Source: G963663775 sp963664255
GTDB taxonomy: Bacteria > Bacillota > Clostridia > Oscillospirales > Butyricicoccaceae
Assembly (NCBI GenBank): GCA_963664255.1
Contig: OY760938.1
Location: 2,294,001 to 2,358,000, forward strand
Reading direction: 5' to 3'
Length of the DNA: 64,000 nucleotides
Shown here: piece after piece, positions 42,820 through 51,663 of the stretch
Layout: every line of letters starts with the position of its first letter
Numbering within the stretch: the stretch's first letter is position 1
Notes under the pieces: generated by a model
Told to the model about the DNA's origin: nothing
Database searches by the model: none
Seen by the model: only the letters and a program-made list of their open reading frames with translations
Program-made: the position numbers and the translations under genes

Positions 42820-43396
42820 GCGCTTTTCAATTTGATTTTGTATTTTTGCATCCGTGATGCCTTCTTTGCGTCGACCCAAGCCAGGACCGCTGAGCCGAAT
42901 GCCATGTTTCTTGCGGAATGCACGATTACTTCTATTCTGATAGATCTTATCCGCCAGTATTGCGGTTGGATAGCATCCGAACTTTCGGAAATAATCCTCA
43001 GCAGTCTTTTGTAAATCGAGTTCTTCATTAAAATTATCCCAACAGGTTTGCTCTAGATACGTGTATCCGTTAACAGCAGATAAATGCAGTTTTTTACCGG
43101 ATTCTGTAGGATTTGGTCGTTTTCTGCGGTTAATAGGACGAGTATGTGGCTGCTGCAAGCTCACGATCCGTGCTTTGCATACATGGGTTTTGCCGCATAC
43201 ATGGATTCTTGCTGCGCATAAACAAGTGGAATGACCTGCAAGCGGTTCCACAGCCACGCAGGGAACCCCACCAGTCCAGCAGGTATCTTCAGAATCAATT
43301 TTTGCAGCTGTGCCCGTGCCTTTTGAATAAATTGCAACTGTTCTCCAATTGCTTTCCTAAGTTTTTTGCTTGTTCATTTCTTCGTTTTTGAGAAGT
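42820..43396 (-). mobile_element. IS5-family transposase remnant
   Basis: On the minus strand the reading to 43257 gives RIVSLQQPHTRPINRRK, TYLEQTCWDNFNEELDLQ, ILADKIYQNRSNRAF and HGIRLSGPGLGRRKEG, the catalytic half of an IS5-type DDE transposase. Upstream of 43257 the homology goes on in another frame, and the C-terminal end is lost at about 42820. I see no inverted-repeat ends. It marks the left border of the decayed mobile region. Confidence 0.75.
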
Positions 43397-43861
43397 TTAA
43401 GAAACTTTTGCGCGCTTTTTGGATGAATACGGAAGCTGGTGTGGTGTATGTGAAACGTGCTTCCAAAGATGATAGGATTTCAACATTTGTATCGTTTTAA
43501 GGGATATCCCCTGTTCCGCTGCAATCTCAGCTTCTTTTTTCAAAATCAACTCTGGCACCATACAAAACTCGATTATTAGCTTAGAGATTTCGAAAAATAC
43601 ACCTTTCAACAATATGTTTGTATAATTTACAACATATTTTGCTGTTGCAATCATTTTAATACAAGCATCTTCTGTGTTGAGCCGTTTCATTGCTTTTCTC
43701 ACCCATGTCTGCGAGTATCCCATAATTTCGGCAATATCAGAATAGGATATTGCCGAAATTTCATCTTCGTTTTTTGATTCAATCAAAATGTCCACTAATT
43801 TTTGATAGTTTTTTACGCTTTCCGTAAACAGTGTTTTATCTTGTGAAAGTATTTCGTGCAT
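43397..43861 (-). CDS. HTH-containing protein of unknown role
   Basis: 154 residues. ISYSDIAEIMGYSQTWVRKAMKRL looks like a winged-helix or HTH recognition segment, and a second helix-turn-helix-like part (AEIAAEQGISLKTIQML) lies near the C-terminus. GGAGG before ATG 43861 indicates an independent start, although the frame runs on upstream into the phosphatidyltransferase remnant. No family recognised. AT-rich, probably part of the acquired region. Confidence 0.5.
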   Translation of the reverse strand: MHEILSQDKTLFTESVKNYQKLVDILIESKNEDEISAISYSDIAEIMGYSQTWVRKAMKRLNTEDACIKMIATAKYVVNYTNILLKGVFFEISKLIIEFCMVPELILKKEAEIAAEQGISLKTIQMLKSYHLWKHVSHTPHQLPYSSKKRAKVS

Positions 43862-43919
43862 TTTAACACGCCTCCAAAGATAATTTCCAAGAGAAACTGT
43901 GATGTCATCTAATGTTGAT

Positions 43920-44272
43920 ACCACCTGTGGCTTATTGGCATAGGTATGTAAAGCAGAGAACGCGCGGTGCTTTTTATAGCCAATCCAATAAGTTGTCACA
44001 CGAATAAGCACGATTACAATCGTACAGTTCCAGATCCATAACGAAATGACGATGACCGGAACTACTGCAATCACAATAGCAAAGAAAAACGCGGTATCTG
44101 CAGTGCTATCGAGTTTTGCCCCCGTATCGCTTTGTTGTTTTATGGCTCTGGCAACCAGTCCATCTGCAAGATCACTTGCGCCGCAGTATACGCATAATAT
44201 CTAGAAAAGCACAGAAAAGGGATCCGTAAATGGAAGAAGCACTGCACATATGAGACGAGTGACCGTTATCAT
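43920..44272 (-). pseudogene. CDP-alcohol phosphatidyltransferase remnant with in-frame stop
   Basis: Reading from ATG 44272 on the minus strand gives MITVTRLICAVLLPFTDP, a TAG at 44203-44201, then the full family signature DGxxAR-x8-GxxxDxxxD (DLADGLVARAIKQQSD...), followed by membrane segments. The stop lies where homologues often have Trp, so a TGG to TAG change is likely. The C-terminal 70 or so residues are missing, and the frame is fused to the next gene. The family makes phosphatidylglycerol phosphate and similar lipids. Confidence 0.7.
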
Positions 44273-44305
44273 GTTTGCCAAGTTCTTAATTTAAAGCACC
44301 TCGCT

Positions 44306-44341
44306 AAATACCTGTTTATTAATATATCACATGCTAAACAT
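44306..44341 (-). repeat. Conserved upstream motif, copy C
   Basis: On the minus strand ATGTTTAGCATGTGA-N7-ATAAACAGGTATTT, 35 bases before the phosphatidyltransferase remnant. Closely similar to copies at 51606 and 53710. Confidence 0.7.
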
Positions 44342-44465
44342 AACGAGCAACGCTTAAAGTTCAAGCTTCCACGTATTCTTTACATTTTTTCAACTCCTCA
44401 CTGCAAGAACATTATTGTTAAACGCCGAATATAATATTGAAAACTCAAATTTAAAGGGTGATCAT

Positions 44466-44912
44466 ATGCGACAGCTCAATCCACAAAAAGTATTTGCACA
44501 ATATCGTGATATCATCAAACCTTATGAACCGGTTGTAGGGCGAAAATATACTATTACCCATTCGGATACAACAGCCGAACTTTTTGTGTTTATGGCTGAA
44601 AATTATGCCGAAGATCAAGTTACCAGAATGCATGATGATGTCAAAATTGGTTGGGAACAAAATGAAAGCCGTCTTGCTTTAATAGGCTCGGTGGTTGTGG
44701 ATGGTAAGGGTGTGCTGGGGAATCCTAATATTAGAAGCAGGATTTTCTACAATGAAATGCCTACTGCTTTGCAAGCCTTACGCCATGCTGACCGATTTTT
44801 GTTTGACAACAACCCGAGTTTTGACAGTGTCCCTGTACTTATTCACTTTATTTCCAGCAATCCTGCATATGACAAGACTTACAATTTTGGCGCGATAGGC
44901 AACTACAAATAA
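44466..44912 (+). CDS. Staygreen (SGR) family protein
   Basis: 148 residues. LNPQKVFAQY, GRKYTITHSDTTAELFVF, RMHDDVKIGW, IFYNEMPTALQALRHADRFLF and VLIHFISSNPAYDKTYNFG follow the staygreen domain order. Plant SGR takes magnesium out of chlorophyll a, and some bacterial homologues have the same activity in vitro, though their natural role is unknown. RBS AAAGGGTGAT before ATG 44466. It is an unusual gene for a non-photosynthetic anaerobe and lies in the acquired region. Confidence 0.8.
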   Translation: MRQLNPQKVFAQYRDIIKPYEPVVGRKYTITHSDTTAELFVFMAENYAEDQVTRMHDDVKIGWEQNESRLALIGSVVVDGKGVLGNPNIRSRIFYNEMPTALQALRHADRFLFDNNPSFDSVPVLIHFISSNPAYDKTYNFGAIGNYK

Positions 44913-45264
44913 AACACTGTTGAACTAGCCGTGATGTTCAGCTGAACACCATGGCTTGTCTTTCTAAATATTTTGCGAAGTTCAAATTCCATATATATCC
45001 ACTCGCTTGTGTACCATAATTACCCTTAATGCTGTTAAACGGTGTAATGGTCTTGTCCAGAACATTAAATTGCGCATCTTTTGCGGTATAGAACCCACTG
45101 TCACTATACGGTTTCAGCGTATCAATCGCCACGCTTTTCCCGCCATTGTCCGGTTTCTTGCCGATGAACACCGTCTGCGTATTCGTCAGAGCACGGACAT
45201 CGTTCCTGTTGAAGCTCTCAATCGCTGGCTCAACGAGCAAGCAAGAGTGTAAGGCGGTGCCTAT

Positions 45265-45429
45265 ATGCAAAATAACTTCCCGGAATACTGCAGAGCACTT
45301 CCACAGTTTGTGGTACATAAAGCAAAGCGTCCCTATAACCCGCTCACTGGCGGCAATCATATTGAAGGCGAAGAGTACGCGTTCTATCAGCCTATAGAGC
45401 ATATATTCCACACTTTTGGGGGGGAGTGA
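45265..45429 (+). CDS. Small unrecognised ORF, 54 residues
   Basis: The peptide (LPQFVVHKAKRPYNPLTGG, EYAFYQPIEHIF) has a natural composition and codon pattern, and looks like a small cargo or conjugative-element protein, but I know no family. The ribosome site is weak (AAGGCGGTG). It may be the end of a larger broken gene. The gap 44913-45264 also holds an open minus-strand reading (44938-45411) that I could not identify. Confidence 0.3.
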   Translation: MQNNFPEYCRALPQFVVHKAKRPYNPLTGGNHIEGEEYAFYQPIEHIFHTFGGE

Positions 45430-45467
45430 GGAATATATTGTGGTTATAAAGATTAGGAGGAACGGCT

Positions 45468-46091
45468 ATGAATGAGCACTATCCATTTGTAAATCCGCCC
45501 TTGCCGTACGCTTATGATGCACTTGAACCGTTTTTGGATACAAAGACCATGGAGCTGCATCACGACAAACATTTGCAGACATACGTTGATAATCTAAACA
45601 ACACGCTTAAAAACTATCCAACATTACAAAGCTGGTCTTTGGAGCAATTAATTTATAATGCAAGTAAATTGCCGATAATGCTTCAAAGATCCATACGAAA
45701 CAATGGAGGTGGAGTTTATAATCATACATTTTATTTTAATGGCATATCGAATTCCGAGAACCGATCGAATGCAGCATCATTATCCAACGCATTAGTAACG
45801 GATTTTGGGTCTTATGAAAAGTTCAATAGCGAGTTTAAACTCCAGGCTTTGGCTGTTTTCGGTTCTGGATATGCATGGCTGGTTGTAGATCAAAACAAGA
45901 AGTTGAGGATTGTTACATCGGCTAACCAAGATACACCGATAGTCAATAGGTTATATCCACTCTTAACAATAGATGTTTGGGAACATGCATATTATTTAAA
46001 ACATTACAACAAGCGTGCCGACTATATCGATGACTGGTTCCATGTGGTAAATTGGGCGTATGCAGATGAACTTTATAGAAATTTGAAATAA
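45468..46091 (+). CDS. sod: Superoxide dismutase (Fe/Mn)
   Basis: 207 residues. Metal ligands are His31 (in LHHDKH), the His of VYNHTFYF, and Asp and His of DVWEHAYYL. The Fe- or Mn-preference is not clear from sequence. RBS TTAGGAGGAA. SOD removes superoxide during oxygen exposure, a plausible acquired trait for a gut anaerobe. Its base composition is more AT-rich than the backbone. Confidence 0.92.
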   Translation: MNEHYPFVNPPLPYAYDALEPFLDTKTMELHHDKHLQTYVDNLNNTLKNYPTLQSWSLEQLIYNASKLPIMLQRSIRNNGGGVYNHTFYFNGISNSENRSNAASLSNALVTDFGSYEKFNSEFKLQALAVFGSGYAWLVVDQNKKLRIVTSANQDTPIVNRLYPLLTIDVWEHAYYLKHYNKRADYIDDWFHVVNWAYADELYRNLK

Positions 46092-46326
46092 TAGCTACCT
46101 TAACACAGAGCCGTGTGGACGTATTTCCGCGCGGGAGAGATGCCCAGAAATATGGTCACACGCTTGCTGTGATGGCGTAGGCTGTGCCCTCGCGGCTCGG
46201 GTTGCGAAATTCACTCTGAAAGTGCAGAGTGCAGCACAGGGCATCTATGGGCGAAGTGCATGACAGGGCGAAACACCCACCCATAGACGAGACAAAAACC
46301 GCTCCCGTGATAACATCGTTATCAAA

Positions 46327-46554
46327 ATGCTGTATTCCGACAATGAACAGCATAACAAGACCCGCTTTCACGCATACTATGCAGAATATGAGGCATCCGT
46401 GGGTGTGGACGGTGAGTTATTGGCGGGCAGCCTTCCGGTAAAGCAGATGAAACTTGTGCAGGCATGGGCAGCGATTCATGAAGAAGAACTATATGCGGCT
46501 TGGAATAAGGCGGTACAGAATACACCGTTCGGCAAAATCGAGCCGCTAAGATAA
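46327..46554 (+). CDS. DUF4160 protein, probably lacking its N-terminus
   Basis: KMLYSDNEQHNKTRFHAYYAEYEASVGVDGELLAGSLP and VQAWAAIHEEELYAAW are typical of DUF4160, which is always paired with DUF2442 as here. The frame continues upstream (RDNIVIK) but has no good start, and the usual family N-terminus is missing, so it may be a 5'-truncated copy that starts at ATG 46327. The region 46092-46326 before it shows no other gene. DUF4160/DUF2442 pairs are thought to be toxin-antitoxin-like. Confidence 0.6.
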   Translation: MLYSDNEQHNKTRFHAYYAEYEASVGVDGELLAGSLPVKQMKLVQAWAAIHEEELYAAWNKAVQNTPFGKIEPLR

Positions 46555-46568
46555 GGGAGGTTGGCAGT

Positions 46569-46865
46569 ATGTATATCATTGATGGCATTGCTTACACTGG
46601 GGACCCGTCCCCAGTCATCAAGGTCAGCGGCGTGCGCCCGCTCGACGATTCCCGGCTGTGGGTACGGTTCAATACAGGTGAAGCAAAAATATTCGACTTC
46701 AAGCCTCTTCTGAGCACACCCGCATTTGCACCGCTGGCAGACCCAGTAGTATTCGCAGGCGTGTATATCGACTATGGCGTTACGGTTTGGAATGACGGAG
46801 ACATTGACATAGCACCAGAAGCGCTTTACAGGGATGGCGTAGCGGTAGGTGCGGAAAGCGCTTGA
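46569..46865 (+). CDS. DUF2442 protein
   Basis: 98 residues. KVSGVRPLDDSRLWVRFNTGEAKIFDFKPLL and VYIDYGVTVWNDGDIDIAPEAL give the DUF2442 pattern. RBS AGGGAGG, 14 bases after the DUF4160 gene, so they form a two-gene unit. Known only as the partner of DUF4160; a toxin-antitoxin role is a prediction in the literature, not proof. Intact here. Confidence 0.8.
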   Translation: MYIIDGIAYTGDPSPVIKVSGVRPLDDSRLWVRFNTGEAKIFDFKPLLSTPAFAPLADPVVFAGVYIDYGVTVWNDGDIDIAPEALYRDGVAVGAESA

Positions 46866-47069
46866 CCCCATAAACTACACGGCATAGCAAAGCGGGAACA
46901 GCCCCACATTGGAGTTGCTCCCGCTCGTTTTCTATACCATTTATTTTACCATTTACACGTTGGAAAGCATGGGGAAACCCTAACACAGGGCGGTATGGCA
47001 GCAAATAAAAAATTTCAACTTTAACACAGTTTAAAACGCAATAAAATGCAGTAGAATGGAAAAAAGCAA

Positions 47070-47093
47070 ATTCGAGTCGTGTCACCTCGACCA
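47070..47093 (+). other. tRNA-Pro 3'-end-like fragment (possible attachment site)
   Basis: ATTCGAGTC followed by GTGTCACCTCGACCA looks like the T-loop, acceptor stem and CCA of a clostridial tRNA-Pro (acceptor CACCTCG + A + CCA). The T-stem 5' half and the rest of the tRNA are absent. Such 3' fragments are the usual duplicated attachment site left by an element that integrates in a tRNA gene. No integrase is visible nearby. Confidence 0.45.
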
Positions 47094-47110
47094 TAATTTA
47101 TTCCCAAAAA

Positions 47111-47140
47111 GATGTCCTGCGGATAAAACCGCAGGACATC
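47111..47140. terminator. Perfect 12-base hairpin
   Basis: GATGTCCTGCGG / CCGCAGGACATC with a 6-base loop, then AAGCTTTTGTGGACTTTTTT. Between it and the IS110 fragment (47141-47389) I see no supported gene. Confidence 0.6.
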
Positions 47141-47389
47141 AAGCTTTTGTGGACTTTTTTTGCCCGATTTTGCCCGTCAAAAATTATTTCGTTTTTGGAG
47201 ATGTCTTTCGGTGTTTTAGACCCGTCTGTGTATTCGAACTCACACAACTCCCTATTCAGCAGATAATACACGGATGAAAACCAGCTATCTCGTCTGAAGA
47301 CGCCATGCACATCGCATATTCATATAAATATATCGTCCACTTTTGTGCCGAGGTTTTAGAAATAAGACCTCGGCTTTTTCTATTTTTAA

Positions 47390-47850
47390 AGGAGCATTCC
47401 TGTAAGGGGTAAAAATGGGAATTGTAAAAAAGACAACCTCCGGTTAGGATTGAAAGGATGAAATCTGGCCAGATGAAATCCAAACTCAAAAACAACGGAG
47501 GTCGTCAAAATGAATTTTACCCAGAATGAGAAGTTAAGTCAAGTTACAGCAGAGACAATCGTCATCGGGGTGGACATCGGCAGCGAAACGCATTATGCCA
47601 GGGCATTTAACTGGCGAGGCGTGGAGCTCGGTCGAGTGTTTCGCTTTACAAACAACGGAGAAGGATTCGGACAGTTTCAGGCATGGATCAAAAGCATGTC
47701 AGGAGAGACCGCACAGAGCAACATTATGGTAGGCGCAGAACCCACAGGGCATTACTGGTTCAGCCTGGCGTCATATCTCAGGGATCAAGGTATCCGGCTC
47801 GTACTGGTCAATTCATACCACGTCAAGCAATGCAAAGAGCTGGACGACAA
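47390..47850 (+). mobile_element. 5' part of an IS110-family element, truncated
   Basis: The left non-coding end (from AAGGAGCATTCCTGTAAGGG) and the first 113 or so codons of the transposase (start ATG 47510) are nearly identical to the complete copy at 58838. Homology stops after KQCKELDD at about 47850, where an IS200/IS605-like end joins. The reading goes on only 9 foreign codons to a stop at 47878. The DEDD domain is cut, so the copy is dead. Confidence 0.93.
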
Positions 47851-47985
47851 AGAGTATCGTGACCCATTCAATGGGTAGCCAGTAACAGCTTTCGCAGGCG
47901 GCAGACCGTCTATGCACCTTGAGGTGCTGCTAGTACCATAGGGCTATGCCCGCATATGAAGAACCCCCGGCTTAGCCGGGGGTTA
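47851..47985 (+). ncRNA. IS200/IS605-type right end with omegaRNA-like structure
   Basis: About 135 bases made of successive short hairpins: CCCATT-CA-ATGGG, CACCTTGAGGTG, GGGC-TAT-GCCC and the strong CCCCCGG-CTTA-CCGGGGG class stem. This resembles the right end of IS200/IS605 elements, where the TnpB guide RNA (omegaRNA) scaffold is encoded. No tnpB or tnpA is left. Assignment is by pattern memory and needs a covariance search. Confidence 0.4.
47961..47985 (+). repeat. Left copy of the IS1182 target duplication
   Basis: 25 bases containing the palindrome AACCCCCGGC-TTA-GCCGGGGGTT. Identical to 49557-49581 on the other side of the IS1182 element. Confidence 0.9.
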
Positions 47986-49556
47986 CAGACCGTCGACAAA
48001 AAGGTACTTTACGCAACGCGTAGAGTACCTTTTTGATTTGTATTTAGAAACAAGCAATAGAAATAGGCCAATTGATTGATAAAGTGTTGTAAAGGTGGCG
48101 GCAGCATGCCCGTTCTTCGCTTCCATGTCGCCAGCTTTTTTAAATTCATGCACGCGAAAGTAAGCGTGACCTGCATTTTCACCTTTTGCAGTCCACGTAG
48201 CTGAGTATAACGCATGGCATGTTTCTCTTTTGCATCGGCAAAAACACGCTCAATGGTTTCGCTTCTTAACTTGTAAATGTCCCGATACTCGGGAGTATGC
48301 CGGTAATCCTCAGCAAGTTCCATGTATGGCTCCCAAATATGCCGGGTTACAACCTTTTGACAGGCTTTGCTTTCTGTACACTGGGAACGCATAGGACAAT
48401 TTTTGCAAATTTCAGTGTTGCTTTTGTATTCACGGTATCCTTCCCGATTGGTTGTAGAATATGTTAGGGCCTGCTTGTTTGGGCACAACACACAGTCAAA
48501 ATATTCATCATACACAAAGTCATACTTTTTAAAGAATCCTTTTTTCGTCATTGGACGTTTGTATGGCACACAAGGAATTTTTTCACTGTCAATGATTTCT
48601 TTCATAATTGCCGGAGTTTTGTATCCTGCATCTACCGCAACAGCCTGTATTTCCGGAAACTTTTTTAAAACCTTTTCATATACACTGCTGAACATCATGC
48701 TGTCATGAATATTTCCTGCACCCAGTACAAAGTCCAGTATAAAATTGTGTTTGTCACATGCGGTATTCGCTACATAGGCAAACTGCTTTTCATGTTCTCC
48801 CTTGTGGAACATTCCGCACTCTGGATCTGTTTTGCTTTGCGCGATTGTTTTTGTTGCCGGAGGTGTGGGCGGTTGGTCATCGTCATTGCCGTCATCCTTT
48901 TTCAGCGGCTTTTTTCCGTGCAGTCCCCGGTCTTTTGCGATTTCCTCATCTAACTGCTTTTGGTAGCTTCTTGCCTGAATTTCAATTTCCGCAGGCTGGC
49001 TCTTTTTCTTGTTTGCACTTGCCTTTATGTGCGTACCGTCTATGAATATCGCGCTTGCATCCACAAATCCGCAATCCACCGCTTCATTCAAAATATGTGT
49101 GAATATTCGTTCAAACACATCTGTTCCTTCAAATCGGCGTGTGTAGTTCTTTCCGAACGTAGAAAAGTGGGGGATTTTCTCTCCGATATCATACCCGATG
49201 AACCAGCGGTATGCCATATTTACTTCTATCTCTTTAATGGTCTGCCGCATACTGCGGATTCCGAATAAGTATTGTATGAACACTATTTTAAACAGTGCTA
49301 CCGGGTCGATTCCCGGTTTGCCCCATTCTATTTCGGAATACAGTCCTTTTACTTCGTCATATATGAAATTAAAATCAATCGCTCTGTCGATGTCCCTTAA
49401 AATGTGGTCTTTCGGTACCAAATCTTCTATGCTTACAAATTTTATTTGTTTTTGCTGTCCTCTGTCCTTTTTTATATACATCAAAAACACCCCTGTCCTT
49501 ATGGTTTAATTATACCATAATTCCAGAGGTGCTTCGACCCTTTTGTCTACAGGCTG
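47986..49556 (-). mobile_element. Complete IS1182-family insertion sequence
   Basis: 1571 bases with imperfect terminal inverted repeats: CAGACCGTCGACAAAAAGG at the left, CAGCCTGTAGACAAAAGGG at the right (minus strand). They are bounded exactly by a 25-base direct repeat (47961-47985 and 49557-49581) that is a palindrome. This is consistent with the known taste of IS1182 elements for palindromes and with long target duplications. One intact transposase gene on the minus strand. Confidence 0.92.
48009..49481 (-). CDS. IS1182-family transposase
   Basis: About 490 residues. The N-terminal DUF772-like part (LVPKDHILRDIDRAIDF...IQYLFGIRSMRQTI...FSTFGKNYTRRF), the catalytic IFIDGTHIKA, VDAGYKTPAIMK and the C-terminal SETIERVFADAKEKHAMRYTQLRG (Glu) outline a DDE enzyme. 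A Cys-rich segment (CPNKQALTY...CKNCPMRSQC) is usual for the family. ATG 49481 is preferred to the GTG at 49490. No frameshift, so the element may be active. Confidence 0.93.
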   Translation of the reverse strand: MYIKKDRGQQKQIKFVSIEDLVPKDHILRDIDRAIDFNFIYDEVKGLYSEIEWGKPGIDPVALFKIVFIQYLFGIRSMRQTIKEIEVNMAYRWFIGYDIGEKIPHFSTFGKNYTRRFEGTDVFERIFTHILNEAVDCGFVDASAIFIDGTHIKASANKKKSQPAEIEIQARSYQKQLDEEIAKDRGLHGKKPLKKDDGNDDDQPPTPPATKTIAQSKTDPECGMFHKGEHEKQFAYVANTACDKHNFILDFVLGAGNIHDSMMFSSVYEKVLKKFPEIQAVAVDAGYKTPAIMKEIIDSEKIPCVPYKRPMTKKGFFKKYDFVYDEYFDCVLCPNKQALTYSTTNREGYREYKSNTEICKNCPMRSQCTESKACQKVVTRHIWEPYMELAEDYRHTPEYRDIYKLRSETIERVFADAKEKHAMRYTQLRGLQKVKMQVTLTFACMNLKKLATWKRRTGMLPPPLQHFINQLAYFYCLFLNTNQKGTLRVA

Positions 49557-49581
49557 GAACCCCCGGCTTAGCCGGGGGTTA
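49557..49581 (+). repeat. Right copy of the IS1182 target duplication
   Basis: Identical to 47961-47985. After it comes TGTTTTTTG, so before IS1182 entered, the hairpin plus T run lay at the end of the IS200/IS605-like sequence. Confidence 0.9.
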
Positions 49582-49758
49582 CTGTTTTTTGTTGACATAT
49601 TTCGCCTAATGTAATATTCTAAATTATAAAGAATTGAAGCACATATCTTTAAGATAGTAGATACCAGTTAGTTTGGTCAGCAACATGGTTTAGCAAAAAT
49701 GCGCAGTTGACGCAATTCTAATCAGTAATCAGCGACATTATTAATTGGGGTGAATACG

Positions 49759-51546
49759 ATGGAAGCGGTAAAACTATCAACAAGATATAAAAAGTTTAAA
49801 AAAATTGAAGATATTAATACTATTGACCCTGATTTCATTGAAAAGATATTACTCGAAATGAAAGAAATAATAGGATTTTCGATCCGAGCAGTCGCAAAAT
49901 CTGAGAAAACATTTAATTTAGAACCTTTATTAGCAATTAAAGCCCTTGTTGAGTATAAAGAAAAAGAATTTTCAATTTCCATTGAACGAACCACATATGA
50001 AAATACTTTTCTGCTTAATATAACTATTAATGTAGACAAAGAGAAGGAGCTTTTTTCCAATCTATATGATTTAAAAGTTGCAGTTGTTATGTTTTTAAAG
50101 AATTATCTTGGAGACGTATATTATCTCCAAGATACCAGTAACCAAAAGATATGTACTGACCTGTATAAGAGAATTCATGATGTAGAGAATGATTTTAGGC
50201 AACTTATTACCTTATTCTATATACGGAAAATTGGGCAATATGAATTGCCTAAAGATTTAAAAGAAAAGGCGAAGAATTATTCCTCTTGGTATAATTCAAA
50301 ATATAAGACTTCTCCGTTCAGTAAAATCGAAAGTCCTTTATTTAATCTAACAACTGAAACATTATTTGAAGTTTTGAATCGAAAATTATTTGAGTTGGAT
50401 ACTGCTGAAAAGCTGAGATTATCTGAATCTATAGACATGCTGAAGGAATTACTTGAAGACTTAAATTGGGCTACTGAGTTTACAATTAATACTATGAAAT
50501 TAAATGATTTTAAGAAGAAATTTGAAAATGAATTTGAAAAGTATAAGAGTAAAACTATATTTAATTTATTTTTTAAAGAGACACTTAAAGAAGATTTCCA
50601 GACTAACTGGAAAGAATTTTCTTTCATGCGGAATATGGTTGCTCATAACAAACCTATATGTAAAGAACTATATGATGATATACTTAATGCTTGCGAAAAA
50701 TTGACAGTGAGAATAAAGAATGCCAAGGAAGATATGGACAACTTTATTCCCGAAGAAGTTTTAATGGTAGATGCTTTATATGAAGAACAGATGGCAGAAC
50801 TTGAGGCCGAGGCTGATGAAATTGAATACCAAAGGGAAATGTCAGGAATAGACCCTGTTTGGAATGAAGAAATGGTTGTTGAAAAGCTGGGTGAGACCAA
50901 GAAAATTCAAGAACTTATGTTTATCCTTGATAAGTATGGTACGGTCAAAAGGCTTATAGAAGATTATGACGAGATTTACTACAGGTTGGATGAAAAAGTT
51001 GCTAAACTGAATATTGATTCAGCCAATGATTTAAAAAGGAAGGTTGAGGAAGAATTTGTTGTGGAAATCGAATGTGAAAACTATCCAGATAAAGAAGATG
51101 TATTGCAGGATACCAAAGCTTCTATAATGGGTGCTTTAAAGAACTATATACTTGATAATGAAAATGTGTATAGCAATATCGATAATAGTAAGTACTTGGA
51201 TTATTTCACGATGGATGAGACCCTTGCTGATTTTAAGGATTTGAATGGAAACTGCTATAGCGTTTATATTTGTGGGACAATAACCCCCAAACATAACTAT
51301 GAAGAAGATGTTGAAATTTGCTTCACGAAAAATAATGACGTACTCAAAAAAGGCTATATAACTATCAATTATGGAGGCTTTGACAGCTACGATTATTTGG
51401 ACAATCAGGCGGAAAATCCAACAGAAGGAGATATCACACTAATATTAGACGATTTTAACGAGAAAGTTGAATCAATCATTCAAGAAGTTATTGCTTCACT
51501 TGAGGAAAAGCTTGATAAAATTAAAAAAATAGAATCTTTTATTTAA
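49759..51546 (+). CDS. Large HEPN-motif protein, candidate defence RNase
   Basis: 595 residues, very AT-rich. The only motif I can name is FMRNMVAHNKP at about residues 289-299, in which Arg291 and His296 fit the Rx4-6H signature of HEPN nucleases. The preceding helix (WKEFSFMRN) and following helices fit a HEPN bundle. The C-terminal 180 residues (acidic, with YITINYGGFDSYDYLDN) match nothing known to me and may sense a trigger. RBS GGGGTGA before ATG 49759. Single gene between IS1182 and a GFA gene. Standalone HEPN proteins in mobile regions are often abortive-infection systems. Confidence 0.6.
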   Translation: MEAVKLSTRYKKFKKIEDINTIDPDFIEKILLEMKEIIGFSIRAVAKSEKTFNLEPLLAIKALVEYKEKEFSISIERTTYENTFLLNITINVDKEKELFSNLYDLKVAVVMFLKNYLGDVYYLQDTSNQKICTDLYKRIHDVENDFRQLITLFYIRKIGQYELPKDLKEKAKNYSSWYNSKYKTSPFSKIESPLFNLTTETLFEVLNRKLFELDTAEKLRLSESIDMLKELLEDLNWATEFTINTMKLNDFKKKFENEFEKYKSKTIFNLFFKETLKEDFQTNWKEFSFMRNMVAHNKPICKELYDDILNACEKLTVRIKNAKEDMDNFIPEEVLMVDALYEEQMAELEAEADEIEYQREMSGIDPVWNEEMVVEKLGETKKIQELMFILDKYGTVKRLIEDYDEIYYRLDEKVAKLNIDSANDLKRKVEEEFVVEIECENYPDKEDVLQDTKASIMGALKNYILDNENVYSNIDNSKYLDYFTMDETLADFKDLNGNCYSVYICGTITPKHNYEEDVEICFTKNNDVLKKGYITINYGGFDSYDYLDNQAENPTEGDITLILDDFNEKVESIIQEVIASLEEKLDKIKKIESFI

Positions 51547-51605
51547 AAATGCACATAAAAATCCCCATGAATTTTTCGTTATGGCACTCATATGAACTTC
51601 ACATA

Positions 51606-51640
51606 ATGTTTAGCACGTGACATCATAGATAAATAGGAAT
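51606..51640 (+). repeat. Conserved upstream motif, copy A
   Basis: ATGTTTAGCACGTGA-N7-GATAAATAGGAATTT, 24 bases before the GFA start. The same pattern precedes the VOC gene (53710) and the phosphatidyltransferase remnant (44341, minus). Confidence 0.75.
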
Positions 51641-51663
51641 TTGTTGAGAAAGGAGATTTGATT

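Noticed and set aside
44938..45411. 157-codon minus-strand ORF
   Set aside because: The C-terminal half looks protein-like, but I know no family, there is no ribosome site, and the first part reads against the small ORF at 45265. It could be a fragment of a lost gene.
47098..47310. 70-codon minus-strand ORF
   Set aside because: It passes through the hairpin at 47111, has no ribosome site and resembles nothing I know.
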